Part shown: positions 10,920 to 22,449 of the stretch, piece after piece
Numbering within the stretch: the stretch's first letter is position 1
Layout: each line of letters begins with the position of its first letter
NCBI RefSeq assembly: GCF_950295315.1
Contig: NC_080165.1
Location: 3,239,055 to 3,303,054, forward strand
Source of the DNA: Erinaceus europaeus
Lineage: Eukaryota; Chordata; Mammalia; Eulipotyphla; Erinaceidae
DNA: 64,000 bases
Reading direction: 5' to 3'
The notes under the pieces: generated by a model
What the model was told of the DNA's origin: nothing
The model's input: only the letters and a program-made list of their open reading frames with translations
Database searches by the model: none
Made by a program: the position numbers and the translations under genes

Positions 10920-11238
10920 TTTTAAATTTTTCTTATTTCTTTATTGGGGAATTAATGTTTTATATTTGACAGTAAATACAATAGTTTGTACATGCATCAC
11001 ATTCCCCAGTTTCCCATATAACAATACAACCCCCACGAGGTCCTCTGTCATCCTTCTTGGACTCTGTACCCACCCACCCACCCACCCCAGAGTCTTTTAC
11101 TTTGGTGCAATACACCAATTCCAGTTCAGGTTCTACTTGCCTTTTCTCTTCTGATCTTGTTTTCCAACTTCTGCCTGAGAGCGAGATCATCCCACATTCA
11201 TCCTTCCGTTTCTGACTTATTTCACTCACATGAATTTT
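10920..11238 (-). mobile_element. L1 3' region fragment
   Basis: Antisense L1 sequence: ttattggggaattaatg, cagagtcttttactttgg, tgcaatacaccaa and gagcgagatcatcccacattc match the L1 at 12520-13425. Beyond 11238 the match stops and 11239-11395 is not recognised. Confidence 0.75.
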
Positions 11239-11395
11239 TAGCTCTTAATGTTTCCCTTTCTTTCTGCCTCCTGCTTTCCTCCTCCTATTTCTTCCTTGTT
11301 TCTATCCCTCACACTTCACAGAGCACTTTCCCCCTTTTAGTGTTTGGCTGGGGACAATGAATGAAAGATGTCCTCATTAGAGTTTATCTGAAACA

Positions 11396-12070
11396 TATTT
11401 ATTATTATTTATTTATAAAAAGGAAACACTGGGGGTCGGGCGGTAGTACAGCGGGTTAAGCGCACATGGCACAAAGCGCAAGGACCGGCATAAGGATCCC
11501 GGTTCGAGCCCCGGCTCCCCACCTGCGGGGGAGTCACTTTACAGGCGGTGAAGCAGGTCTGCAGGTGTCTGTCTGCCTCTCCCCCTCTCGTCTTCCCCTC
11601 CTCTCTCCATTTCTCTCTGTCCTATCCAACAATGACGACACCAATTATAACAATAACAATAAAATAGCAAGAGCAACAAAAGGGAATAAAAAATAAATAT
11701 TAAAAAAAGGAAACACTGACAAGACCATAGGATAAGAGGGGCACAACTCCACACAATTCCCACCACCAGAACTCCGTATCCTATCCCCTCCCCTGATAGC
11801 TTTCCCATTCTCTACCCCTCTGGGAGCATGGACCCAGGGTCACTGTGGGATGCAGAAGGCAGAAGGTCTGGCTTCTGTCATTGCTTCCCCGCTGAACATG
11901 AGTGTTGACAGGTGGATCCACACTCCCAATCTGCCTCTCTCTTTCCCTAGTGGGGCAGGGCTCTGGGCAATCGGAGCTCCAGGACACACTGGTGGGGTCG
12001 TCTGTCTAGGGAAGTCTGGTTGGCATCATGCTGGCATCTGGAACCTGGTGACTGAAAAGAGAGTTTTAAT
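11396..12070 (-). mobile_element. L1 3' UTR, 5'-truncated
   Basis: The recurrent hedgehog L1 3' UTR in antisense: aaggaaacactgacaag, accataggataagagggg, caattcccaccaccagaac, ctctgggagcatggaccc and gaacctggtgactgaaaag. A SINE-1 at 11432-11703 interrupts it 30-odd bases from its 3' end. Confidence 0.88.
11432..11703 (+). mobile_element. SINE-1 nested in an L1 3' UTR
   Basis: A well-preserved copy with ggtagtacagcgggttaag (A box area) and ggttcgagcccc (B box), the body, a CAA/AAT-rich 3' segment and an A tail. A 15-base duplication, aaaaaggaaacactg, lies at 11417-11431 and 11704-11718. It has few changes, so it is probably one of the younger SINEs here. Confidence 0.95.
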
Positions 12071-12519
12071 GTGTGTCAGAAATACAACTATCTGACAATA
12101 CCTTTAAATGAGATAGGTGCTATGATAGCATTATTCAGAGCCAAGAATCAGACTGGAAAGAGTGTCCTAGAAAGGAAGGACATTCCAAGTTGGTCTTGGA
12201 TTGTAAATAGCAACTGATCAAACAAACAAAACTTCAGAAATCTGAAGTAATATGTGACTATCACAATAGATGGTATATAAATTGCACTTTATGGAGAAAA
12301 AAACTAGCTTAAGTATGTTAAGTGAAAGAAATTTAATTTGCAAATCAGTTGTTTACTAGTTCAATATATATATTCCTGTCTTAATTATATGTAGTTGCGT
12401 AACAAATTAGTCCAAGTCAGAAGCTTAGCACAACTAACATTTACTAATTTCATAAAGAGAGTTATTTATTTTTATGAAGGAAAAAAAAAGAAAGAGAAAC
12501 CAAGAACTACACTTTTTCT
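12071..12519. other. Unique AT-rich DNA
   Basis: No repeat or exon is recognised. Confidence 0.5.
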
Positions 12520-13425
12520 TTCTTTCTTTCTTTTTTATTGGTGGGATTAATGCTTTACAGTAATAACAGTTGTTGATGCATGGGTAAAATTTTTCGTTTC
12601 ACCAAGACTGGTGCCTGCAAAACACTCCCACCCCAGCCTTGATGCCCCTCCACCAGCCTACCAAGGACCTGAAAGTTCTTTGCTTTGGCGCAATGCACCA
12701 AGCTCAGTCCAAGTTCTTCTTTGCTTCCCTTTCCTGTTCCTCTCTCTCAATTTCTGCCTGTGAGTGAGATCAACCCATATTCATCGTTCTCTTTCTGCCT
12801 TATTACTCTTAACATGTTTCCTTTAAGCTACATGCAAGATGAGGTGAAGAAGGTGAATTCATCATTCTTAATAGCCAAGTACTGTTCCATTGTGTGTCTA
12901 GACCACAACTTGCTCAGCCTCTCCTCTGCTGTTGGACACCTACACTGCTTCCAGGTTTTGGCTATTAGTAATTGTGCTGCTATGAACATAGGTGAATGCA
13001 GATCTTTTTGAATGGGTGCGTTTGGTTCGTTAGAATATATCCCCAGGAGAGAAATTGCCGGGTTATAATGTAGTTTCACTTCTAGCCTTCTGAGAGTTCT
13101 CCAGACTGCTCTCCACAGGGGTTGGACCCATCTGCATTCCCATCAGCAGTACAGGGGGGCTCCCTTTTCCCACAACCTCTCCAAATTTTGTTGTTCCTCT
13201 CCCTTCAGATACATGGCATTCTTACAAGGTTTAAGTGGTATGTCACTGTTGTCTTCATTTTTGTTTCTCTGACAATCAGTGGCTTGGAGCACTTGTTTGT
13301 ATGTCTGTTGTCCCTTCAGACCCGTTCTCCTGTGGATAGTCTGCTCATATCCTCACCCCGCTTTTGGATGGGGTCATTTGCTACTCTGTTTGGTGAGATT
13401 ATTATATGCTTTGGTTATTAGTCTT
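12520..13425 (-). mobile_element. L1 ORF2 C-terminal and 3' region remnant
   Basis: On the minus strand the frame at 12828-13079 reads YNPAISLLGIYSNEPNAP, then FIAAQLLIAKTWKQCRCP and TMEQYLAIKNDEF, which are hallmark blocks of the C-terminus of mammalian L1 ORF2p. Further 5', to 13425, the antisense motifs ctgacaatcagtggc and tcatatcctcaccccgc continue ORF2. Stops and frameshifts break it. Confidence 0.85.
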
Positions 13426-13559
13426 TCAAAGCTGCGCATTGATAGGACATGGAGCTGTCAGACATTGAGCCTGGACACTCAGGCACTTAAGTCCTGTGCT
13501 CTTATGAGAAACCAGCAGTTACAAAATCCTAGGTGCATTTCCTTCCTAACTTGAGGTCA

Positions 13560-15945
13560 GATATTTTAAACCAAATACTGGTTGGATACCAGTATGAAAT
13601 GACACTCAATGCTTTAAGACCTGGGGAAAAGCCTAAGCTTGTCAGGTAAAGCAGGGACTACAAAAGCCAGATAAGGGCAAAATACTGACTCACTGAATGA
13701 TGGCTTTCTTGGTCACTTCCAGGCTACCCTATCACCTGAGGCTCTAGTCAGGGAATCTTTGTGTACTACCATAGATAATATGGTCCTTGACTTCTTATAG
13801 ACCCCTCTCTCCACTGTCACTGGTCACTTCCATCAGGAACATCGTGACAGACCCTCTTGTGGGTCTCTCCAGGACCTTGTCTTCACTGCAGAGAAGCCAT
13901 GGTGGGGACTCCCCACTCTCTGAAGGGAGGCTGGTCAGCCTGCTCTGCCCCTCGAGGAAGACAGGTCCTGACATGAGAGGAGCCTAGAATGTTCCAGCTG
14001 TGGCCATGGACTGTGGACTGCGAGAATAACCCTATGAGGAATATTTAGAGTACGGGGGGAGGGAATGAAAATTTGTTAACAGTGGAACAGAAATGACTCA
14101 TTTGAGTCCATAGATATAGAAGTCATGTGGCATACACTCAGTGGGATATATTCTGCCTCTAAAGAGACTATATTGTGTCTTTTGGGATGAAATGAACGGA
14201 ACAGGCAATGATTATACTTAGTGAAGTAAGTCAGGAAGTGATGAACAACTACTGGATCATCTCACTCTTCTGTGGAATACGGAAAACTGAAACACACGAA
14301 CTTGAAACACACACACACACACAAATATATATATATGTACCATATCTATGACCTTGAAACACACACACACACTCACACACTCACACACACACACACTCAC
14401 ACACACACACACTCACACACACACACTCGCACACATTCACACACACACACTCACACACACACTCACACACACTCACACACACTCACACACTCACACACAC
14501 TCACACACACACACTCACACACACTCACACACACACACTCACACACACTCTCACACACTCACACACACTCACACACACACACACTCACACACTCACACAC
14601 AATCACACACACACTCACACACACACACTCACACACTCACACACACTCACACACACACTCACACACACACACACTCACACACACACTCACACACACTCAC
14701 ACACACACACTCACACTGACACACACACTCACACACACACACTCACACACACACTCACACACTCACACACACACACACACTCACACTCATACACACACTC
14801 ACACACTCACACACACACACTCACTCACACTCACACACACACTCAGACACACACACTCACACACACACTCTCACACACACACACACAAACACTCTCACAG
14901 ACACACACACACTCACACACACTCACACACACACTCACACACACACTCTCACAGACACACACTCACACACACACTCACACACACACACACACTCACACAC
15001 ACTCACACACAAACACACACACACTCTCACAGACACACACACACACTCACACACACACACACTCACACTCACACACACACACACTCAGACACACACACTC
15101 ACACACACACTCTCACACACTCACACACACAAACACTCTCACAGACACACACACACTCACACACACTCACACACACTCACACACACACTCACACACAAAC
15201 ACTCATACACACTCTCACAGACACACACACACACTCACACACACACTCACACACTCACACTCATACACACACACTCAGACACACACACTCACACACACAC
15301 TCTCACACACTCACACACACAAACACTCTCACAGACACACACACACACTCACACACACACACACACTCACACACACTCACACACACACACACACAAACAC
15401 TCACACACACTCTCACAGACACACACACACACTCACACACACACACTCACACACTCACACTCACACACACACACACACTCACACACACACTCTCACAGAC
15501 ACACACACACACACACACATTCACACACACACACTCACACACAAACACTCACACACACACTCTCACAGACACACTCACACACACACACACACTCACACAC
15601 ACACACACACACACTCACACACACACTCTCACACACACACTCACACACACACACACTCACACACACTCACACACACACTCTCACAGACGCACTCACACAC
15701 ACACTCACACACACACACACTCACACACACACTCACACACACACTCACACACACTCACACACACACACTCACACACACACTCACACACACTCACACACAC
15801 ACTCACACCATATCTATGACCTTGGCTAGTGGAGCAGGTGAGGTAGGAACACAGAACGTTGGTGGAGGGAGGAGTGTGGTTGTCTATCCCTATTCTTCTA
15901 TAATCTTGTAGCTCACTAATAAAATAAAATGTGATTTAAAAAGTA
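13560..15945 (+). mobile_element. L1 3' end carrying a giant CA satellite
   Basis: The end of ORF2 is visible around 14130-14290 (agtgggatatattctgcc, gaagtaagtcaggaagtgatg, tgatctcactcttctgtgg-like). The 3' end resumes at 15807-15945 (accatatctatgaccttgg through ttctataatcttgtagc and an A-rich end). Between them lies the CACACT array. 13560-14130 is less clear and is assigned by continuity. Confidence 0.7.
14356..15806. repeat. (CACACT)n-type satellite of about 1.45 kb
   Basis: CACA runs are broken at intervals by T, GA and AA to give CACACT, CACAGA and CAAACACTC words. The marker actcagacacacacactc recurs at 14841, 15083 and 15273, and aaacactctcacagac recurs with about 190-base spacing, so there is a higher-order unit. 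The array is flanked by two copies of accatatctatgacctt (14339-14355 and 15807-15823). The long HTHTHSHT frames are meaningless. Confidence 0.95.
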
Positions 15946-16105
15946 TCAGGGGCAGGAGTGACATAGAAGGAGCACAAGCATGGAGGAGATGCAGCTGGGA
16001 CTGAGAACTGAGAGCTCACAGAGGCTCTACTCCTGGGCAGGAGCCTTAAGGGAGGAACCATGAGTGGTGGGGAGGGAGCAGTCTTCACAGGCACTTCCTT
16101 CCTTC

Positions 16106-16122
16106 TTTCTTTTTTTCCCCCC

Positions 16123-16174
<52 letters not shown>

Positions 16175-16268
16175 TTTTATTTAAAAAGGAAACGCTGAAA
16201 AAACCATAGGATAAAAGGGGTACAACTCTACACAATTCCCACCACAAGAATTCCATTCTTTCTTTCCT

Positions 16269-16310
<42 letters not shown>

Positions 16311-16425
16311 TTCCTTCCTTCCTTCCTTCCTTCCCTTCTTTCTTTCTTTTTCTTTTTCTTTCTCTTTCTTTCTTCCTTTTTTTCCTTCCTTTTCTCTTTC
16401 TTTCTTTCTTTCTTTCTTTCTTTTT
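16106..16425. repeat. Two (TTTC)n blocks
   Basis: TTTC/TTCC tetranucleotide runs at about 16106-16174 and 16256-16425 sandwich a 75-base L1 3' end. The frames KKERKKERKKE are repeat artefacts. Confidence 0.93.
16181..16255 (-). mobile_element. L1 3' terminal fragment
   Basis: ttaaaaaggaaacgctg, accataggataaaagggg and cacaattcccaccac are the antisense L1 3' terminus. The left TTTC block sits where the A tail would be. Confidence 0.8.
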
Positions 16426-16429
16426 TTGA

Positions 16430-18880
16430 GTGATTTCCATCATCTCTAAGGCAATAAAATCCCATTTTTGTATATAAAAAAGAAAGAAACCACAGTATCT
16501 ACTCTATCGGTTTCTGTAGGACAGGTTTCCAGGGCAGCTTGCCTAGACAGATGGTCTTCTCAGGAGCTTTCAAAGCTTCAGTCTAGGCATCCCTTGGGCT
16601 GGCCACCATCTCAGTGCTCCAGTCAGGATGGTGCAGCTCCCTAGTCCAGCTACACCTCAGCTACACCTGTTTCTAGACCTCAGAAGACCTACTTTCAAGT
16701 CATTCAACATGATGGTGACTAACCTCGTGTTCCCATTAACTGTGTCCTGAACAGCTAGACCCCTTGTCATGCAAAACTCTTCATAGAACATGAACAAGCT
16801 GACATTTACTTCCCCCCAGAGCCAGCAAAGAGCAAGAAAAACTAAAGTCATGGTCTTTTATTTATTTATTTATTTTTGCAGCCTAATCTCAAATGGATCA
16901 TCATATTTTCCTACTCTCTGCAGGCTTTCTAGTACCACAGAAAGCCACACACTTTCACACCTTTTTTTTTTTCCAATAAGGAGAAATTATTATGAAATTG
17001 AGATAAGATCTGTAAGAGCTGGATGATCAAGTCAACTTTTTTCCTCCTTCTGTTTCAGGGAGCACCTATAGAGAGGTAGAACTGTGAGGGCATAGGAAGT
17101 AAGGGGATTTAGGAGCAAGCAGGGAGATATCCAAAGCCTTCAGATCTGAGACTAAAGAGCCAGCAGTGGTGGCAGCTTCACAGAATTCCCTGCCTCAGGC
17201 ATCAAAAGTAGTCGTCTCCATCCCTGGCATGCTGGTAAACCAGAGGTGAGCAGTGCACTGATTAAAGGAGAAATAAATACAATTTCAGATCCTCTAGCCT
17301 CCTGACTCTTGATAGAGGTCTTCATACAACTTCCTCCTAGGGACTAAGTTTATAATTAGGCATAAACTTGCATCATTTCAAAATGTCAAGGGAGCAAGAA
17401 CGTGATGAACACTTGAGTCTGTGTGACTTTTCATTTCCCTTTATCCCAAATCATTTTGCACATATTCACTACTGGCAGAGTACTGACAATTAAGTCCAAG
17501 CCACTTTGTCCATTTCAAGTTTTCTCTTCCCGCAAGGACCCGTTAGGCCCGTCTGTTGGGGGTTTCGTGACCATTACTAATCAGTCACTGGGTTCCACTC
17601 ACATGCATTTTAATAGGGAGGGAAGGACTTTTATTTTCTTTTTGCCTTTTTGATTTTTTGATTCTGACAAGAAAAAAAAGTTTATTGACATACATATCTC
17701 ACTATACATGGGAGAGACTTGGGGGAAATGAATAAGCCATCAACATAGCCTCAAATGCAGATTTTAACATTTTACTAGTAGGAAAAGGAGGATACACCTA
17801 TAAGAGAGAATTCTTTTTTTTTTTTTAAGATAAGATGAAGAAGGAAAGGGAGACGTGGAACTTTGTGACTAAGTTTGTCAACTTCTAGTCTCTTTTCCTA
17901 TGACAGGTGTCAATCCTTCTTTGCTGATAAGACTCCCTAGAAGAGAATCTGCCATTTGAGTTTCTTTTGAGAATCTATCTTTGTTTCAGAAAAAAAAAGT
18001 CTCTTCCCTAAAATGAAGTTTTGCTAGGTGCCCACAGCTCAAAATAAGCAATATACCACACGGGCATCTATTAGAGATCAAATTCAACTACTCGACGATG
18101 CCAGGAGGTAAATTTACAGACGTTGTAGAGGCTGCTTACAGGGAGGTTGCAGGCTGAGCCTTCAGAATAATCCCAAAATCAGGGCAACTCGCCAGCAGAG
18201 AGACTACTGCAGGATGCGTGAGAGGCTGCCTGTGCAGTGATGCGCTTAAGGCCCTTGTGTAAGTCTTGATTCTGGAAATGGGAAACTGGGATCAAGAGAC
18301 CAGACCACCACTGGCTAACATTTTTTTTTTTGCAACTGTTCTTATCAACCTAGAAGCTGAAGAATAGTCAGTGAGAGATAGCTGGCAAAAGCACAGGATT
18401 AGTCTTTGATCTCTCTCGCTAGAATGTGAATCCAGAGAGAGAGAGAGAGAGACAGAAAGAGAGAGAGGTAGAGGTAGAGAGTGTGACCTTGTTTCCAACA
18501 TCTAAGTATCACTTGAGAGTATTAAAGATTTGGTGCAACAAAGCCTATGAAATATCTTAGTTATAAAAAGCATTCAACCCTTAGACCAAATTTGTTAAGG
18601 ATGTCTCAGTCCCGTTAAAGTCCATTATTATTTAGATAAACTCCCACACTGCTTTTCTCTGAGTAAAGGGCCATTTGACAAAAAAAAATATATATATATC
18701 AGACAAGAATTTAAGTCAGAATTAAATCTCTGGAAATTTATTAAAGGCAAATAATTAATATTTTTTAAAAATGGTTTGGGAATATGATACATGCATGCAA
18801 TGAAGTTGTTTAAAGTGATGCATTGATAAATGTTCAGAAAAGTGGACATACATGCTCAACAACTCTCAGTGATTCCTCTT
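16430..18880. other. Mostly unique DNA
   Basis: About 17160-17285 resembles a decayed SINE-2 (gcctcaggcatcaaaag, aaaccagaggtgagcagtgc). A GA-rich run lies at about 18435-18480. No coding region is supported. Confidence 0.5.
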
Positions 18881-19335
18881 CTTGTGAAGTTTTAGGTCTT
18901 ACTTTTGATAGAAAACATTTTCTTTTTGTGTATTTTGTTTGAACTGAATAATTAAATATGGACTGCTTTGTTCCTAGCATATTCACTCCGTATATTCTAA
19001 GAGACATTCATGGTGTTGAGCGTAACATGTATAGTTCTGTTTTCTTATTTCATAGGCACATAATATTCTATTTCAAGAATAAACCAAATACATTTGTTTA
19101 TTCATGACAATTTAAATAAATTCTAAGGTCAGTACATTTTAAATCACTCTTTTGGTGACCACATGTGTACTTTTTTGTTGGGCATATAGCTAAGAATGTA
19201 ATTAATTAGGGGTTCACAGAGATTGCATAGTTTAGCTTTTAGTACTTACGTAGTGCTATATAATTTTTCAGTCATTACAGTGCATACATGAACACCCATC
19301 TGAGGCTGAACTTGTCTCTTTGCATGTCTTAACTC
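18881..19335 (-). mobile_element. Old L1 3' end fragment
   Basis: The antisense motifs ttggtgaccacatgtgtac, gttgggcatatagctaag and tttgtttattcatgac have the layout of ancient mammalian L1 (L1M-like) ORF2/3' ends. It is much more decayed than the other L1 pieces. Confidence 0.6.
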
Positions 19336-19439
19336 CAGCTTGACAACATTAAGTCAATTCCTTTATTGTTTTGGGGACAACTTTCTATCCTTTATTACTC
19401 CATGGTCACACCCCCAGAAGTCTCTACTAATGATATATT

Positions 19440-19722
19440 CTGATAAAAGAATATATCTCACTAGGGAAAAATAGAAACAGGCTGGGGGTATGGATCAACC
19501 TGCCAATACCCAAGTCCAGTGGAGAAGCAATTATAGGAATCAGACTTTCCACCTTCTGTACCCCCAAAATAATTTTGGTCCATCCTCCCAGAGGGATAAA
19601 GAATAAGGAAGCTTCCAATGGAGGGGATGGGATATGGAACTCTGGTGGTGGGAATTGTTTAGAATTGCACTGCTCTTAGCCTCCAATCTTGTCAATCATT
19701 ATTAAATCAATCAAAAAGGAAA
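19440..19722 (+). mobile_element. L1 3' UTR fragment
   Basis: Sense-strand match to the recurrent 3' UTR: cactagggaaaaatagaa, tggagaagcaattatagg, ccagagggataaagaataag and ctggtggtgggaattg, then an A-rich end. Confidence 0.82.
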
Positions 19723-19739
19723 AATGTATAGACAGTCCT

Positions 19740-20425
19740 TAAACAAATAAAAATGGGAAGACCTTATGATCCAGTAACACCATTCTTAGGCATTTATCCA
19801 ACACCCATGCAGGCACTAATTCAAAGGGACACAAGCACCCCTATGTTCACAGCATCATTACTCACAACAGCCAAAGACTGGAAGCAGCCTAAATGCCCAT
19901 CGAATGATGGCTACTGAAAAAGCTACAGGATATATACTCCATGGAATACTACTCTGCACTTGAACAGATTGTATTGTGTTCTATGAGACAAAATGGATGG
20001 AACTGGAATTGATTATGCTTAGTGAAAAAAGAGATGAAAAAGAACTACTAGATGTTTTCGGTCATACGTGGAATCTAGCGAACTGATACGCATAAATTTG
20101 CCAAAAACAAACAAACACATAGAAGCAAACAGACAACTTCTAAGACTGTATGACAGGGCAGGGTAGATAGCATCATGGTTATGCAAAGAGCCTCGCCTGC
20201 AGGAAGCTCCAAAGTCGCAGGTTCAATGCCCTGCACCACCATAAGCCAAACCTGATTAGTGCTCTGGTGTATTTCAAACAAACAAACAAACAAACAAACA
20301 AGAAAAGACTTTGCAAGAACTATGGTAGTTATCTTTTGGGGGCGGGGAAGGTAGGACTTTGGTGCTGGGTGTGGTGTGAAACTATAACTTGTAATCTTAC
20401 AATCATTAATTACAGATTAAAAAAG
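19740..20425 (+). mobile_element. L1 ORF2 end and 3' UTR with nested SINE-2
   Basis: The segment contains atgatccagtaacacc, gcatttatccaacaccc, agactggaagcagcctaaat and aaatggatggaactgg, the classic end of L1 ORF2. The 3' terminus after the SINE-2 reads ttggtgctgggtgtgg and cttgtaatcttacaatc. Confidence 0.82.
20155..20300 (+). mobile_element. SINE-2 nested in L1
   Basis: Contains gatagcatcatggttatg, ggttcaatgccctgcacc, accataagccaaacctg and a (CAAA)n tail. It splits the 3' UTR of the surrounding L1. Confidence 0.88.
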
Positions 20426-20647
20426 CAAAGCAAACAAAAATGTGATATGAAACTGAAATCCCCCTACAAAAGTGCATGTCAATGTTTAGGGCAAACCTAT
20501 TGCTGAGATTTATGTCTTGGTATGACATTTATACATACAGATTATTAGAATATAGATCAGATAGATAAGACACATAACATACTCACAGAAAGGTAGGTAG
20601 GTATAGATACAGATATAACCATGGTTTTGTCAATGTTTCCTTTTAAA

Positions 20648-20862
20648 AAAATTTTCATCTATTTATTCCCTTTCTATTGCCCTTGTTGTTTTATTGTTGT
20701 TTTTGGTGTCGTTGTTGTTGGATAGGAGAGAAATGGAGAGAGGAGGGGAAGACAGAGAGGGGGAGAGACAGACAGACACCTGCAGACCTGCTTCACAACC
20801 TGTGAAGTGACTCCCCTGCAGGTGGGGAGATGAGGGGTTGAACCGGGATCCTTATGCAATGC
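20648..20862 (-). mobile_element. 5'-truncated SINE-1
   Basis: Antisense SINE-1 with the GTT-rich block, purine block, cctgcagacctgcttcac and cctgcaggtggggag. The head stops early at about ccgggatccttatgcaatg. The flanks gtttccttttt and gcttccttttt look like a target duplication. Confidence 0.85.
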
Positions 20863-21034
20863 TTCCTTTTTACAAATAAAAAAAATAAGTATAGATATAG
20901 GCGCACATCAGCAAAGCCTAGATAAAAACACTCCATACTATGAAATGTAATTCTATTTATTACATCACAAGTGCTGTCCATAACTGAATTCTTCCTGCAC
21001 AGTGCAACTCCTGTTGTTTAGAAAATATTTTAGT

Positions 21035-21305
21035 TATGTATTTAGTTTAGTTTATTGCCACCATGGTTATTACTGGGCTCAGGATAGGCACTGCTCCCAA
21101 CAACCATAGTGTCCACATTTTTTCCTGTGTTCCTGTGCTATTTAATAAGCCAGAGATAAATTAAGAGGGGAGGAGGTGAGAGAGGGAGAGGGAGAGACGG
21201 GGGGGGGGGGGATCACACCTGCGGACCTGCTTCACTGCAGAGATCCATGCCCACTCTTGAGCACGGTTGTAAGTGCACTCAACCAGTTGAACCAGGACCG
21301 TGCCC
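21035..21305 (-). mobile_element. SINE-1-related insertion, diverged
   Basis: Antisense with ctgcggacctgcttcac in the body and a G run at 21199-21211. It carries the longer 3' segment (ccatggttattactgggctc). The head end is poorly conserved. Confidence 0.7.
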
Positions 21306-21990
21306 TTAGGAAGCGTTCGGAATAAATATACTATCAGAATGTTGTAAACATATCCTTATCTCCCACAGCCCAATTGCCCTCTGTCTGACCACAGGGTCTC
21401 CAAGTCCTTTTCCATCCCTCCACAATTCCCTCTTTTGAATCTGTGGATCTGGCTAAGTAGACTCCAGTTTACTGCAGTTCCACCTGGCGTCTCCCTCTTG
21501 CTCTGCTTTCCGACTAACACCTGTGACCTATGAGTAGGACCTCACCACGTTCTGTTCTTCCGCCAGCTGGCAGACCCCAATCTGCTCTCGGCATCGGGGC
21601 TCTTGCCTGTTCTGTGTATTTTGTATGGATGGAAATAACTGATGTTTTGTGGCGGATTTGCTTTTACTCAGTATAATGTTTGTAAGGTTCCTTCGAATTG
21701 TATCTGTGCTTCATTCCTTTTTATGGGAATTTCACTGTACACCACAGTTATTTTTAAATCAATTTATCCTTTGCTGGCCTGTTTTCACCCTCTAGTTATC
21801 GTGAATATTGCTGCTCTGAACACAGATAAGTATATATATATATATATATTTATCTAAGTGTCTGCTTTCACTTTGGGGGGATAGATACAGAGGTGGTTGT
21901 GGTATTTGCTATTTAACTTTTGCAGGAGTTGTTAAACTGGTTTTTTTTTTTTTTTTTTTTTTTGCGATGCCTGAACCATTTTGCATTTTA
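21306..21990 (-). mobile_element. Old L1 fragment
   Basis: Antisense L1-like text, for example accacagttatttttaaatc, cctttgctggcctgttttc, tcgtgaatattgctgctc and a T-rich end. Divergence is high and frames are broken. A TA run (21830-21850) and a T run (about 21941-21963) are included. Confidence 0.6.
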
Positions 21991-22449
21991 GCCAGGCATA
22001 TCTAATGATTAAAAATTCTCAAGTCAATAATAGGAAACACATTGTCTTAGACTTTTAACAACCTTTTTTTGTAAGTTACTACAGAGGAAAAAGCACATAG
22101 TTGCTTCCTGCTAATGTATGACTAGCTCTCTTCCCTTGTCTCTTTTTAGGAAGGAAAAACCCTTTTGCTCCACCAGGCTACACTGAACTAGTTGAATACC
22201 AACTATCTTCACCTGTAGAGACCCCCAGGATACAGTACCACCCCCACAGGGGCTTTGAACAAATTCTATGATTACTCTTTCTTGTCAGGAGAGAGCAATT
22301 TTCTTGCTTCACTCATCTCTACTCAGGAAAGGGATTCAGCTCAAATTTCATTCAGTTTCTAGTTCTTATTCTTTGATTCTCCTCTTTTCTAGCAGGCAAA
22401 AAAATAAAAAAAAATAAAAACACCTCTGCAATCTATTTCTGTAGTGTTC

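Noticed and set aside
11466..11546. Stand-alone tRNA gene from A and B boxes
   Set aside because: The boxes belong to the head of a SINE-1 with target duplication and A tail.
14272..15819. 515-codon His/Thr/Ser open frame
   Set aside because: It is the CACACT satellite read in one frame. Other frames and the opposite strand are equally open in places.
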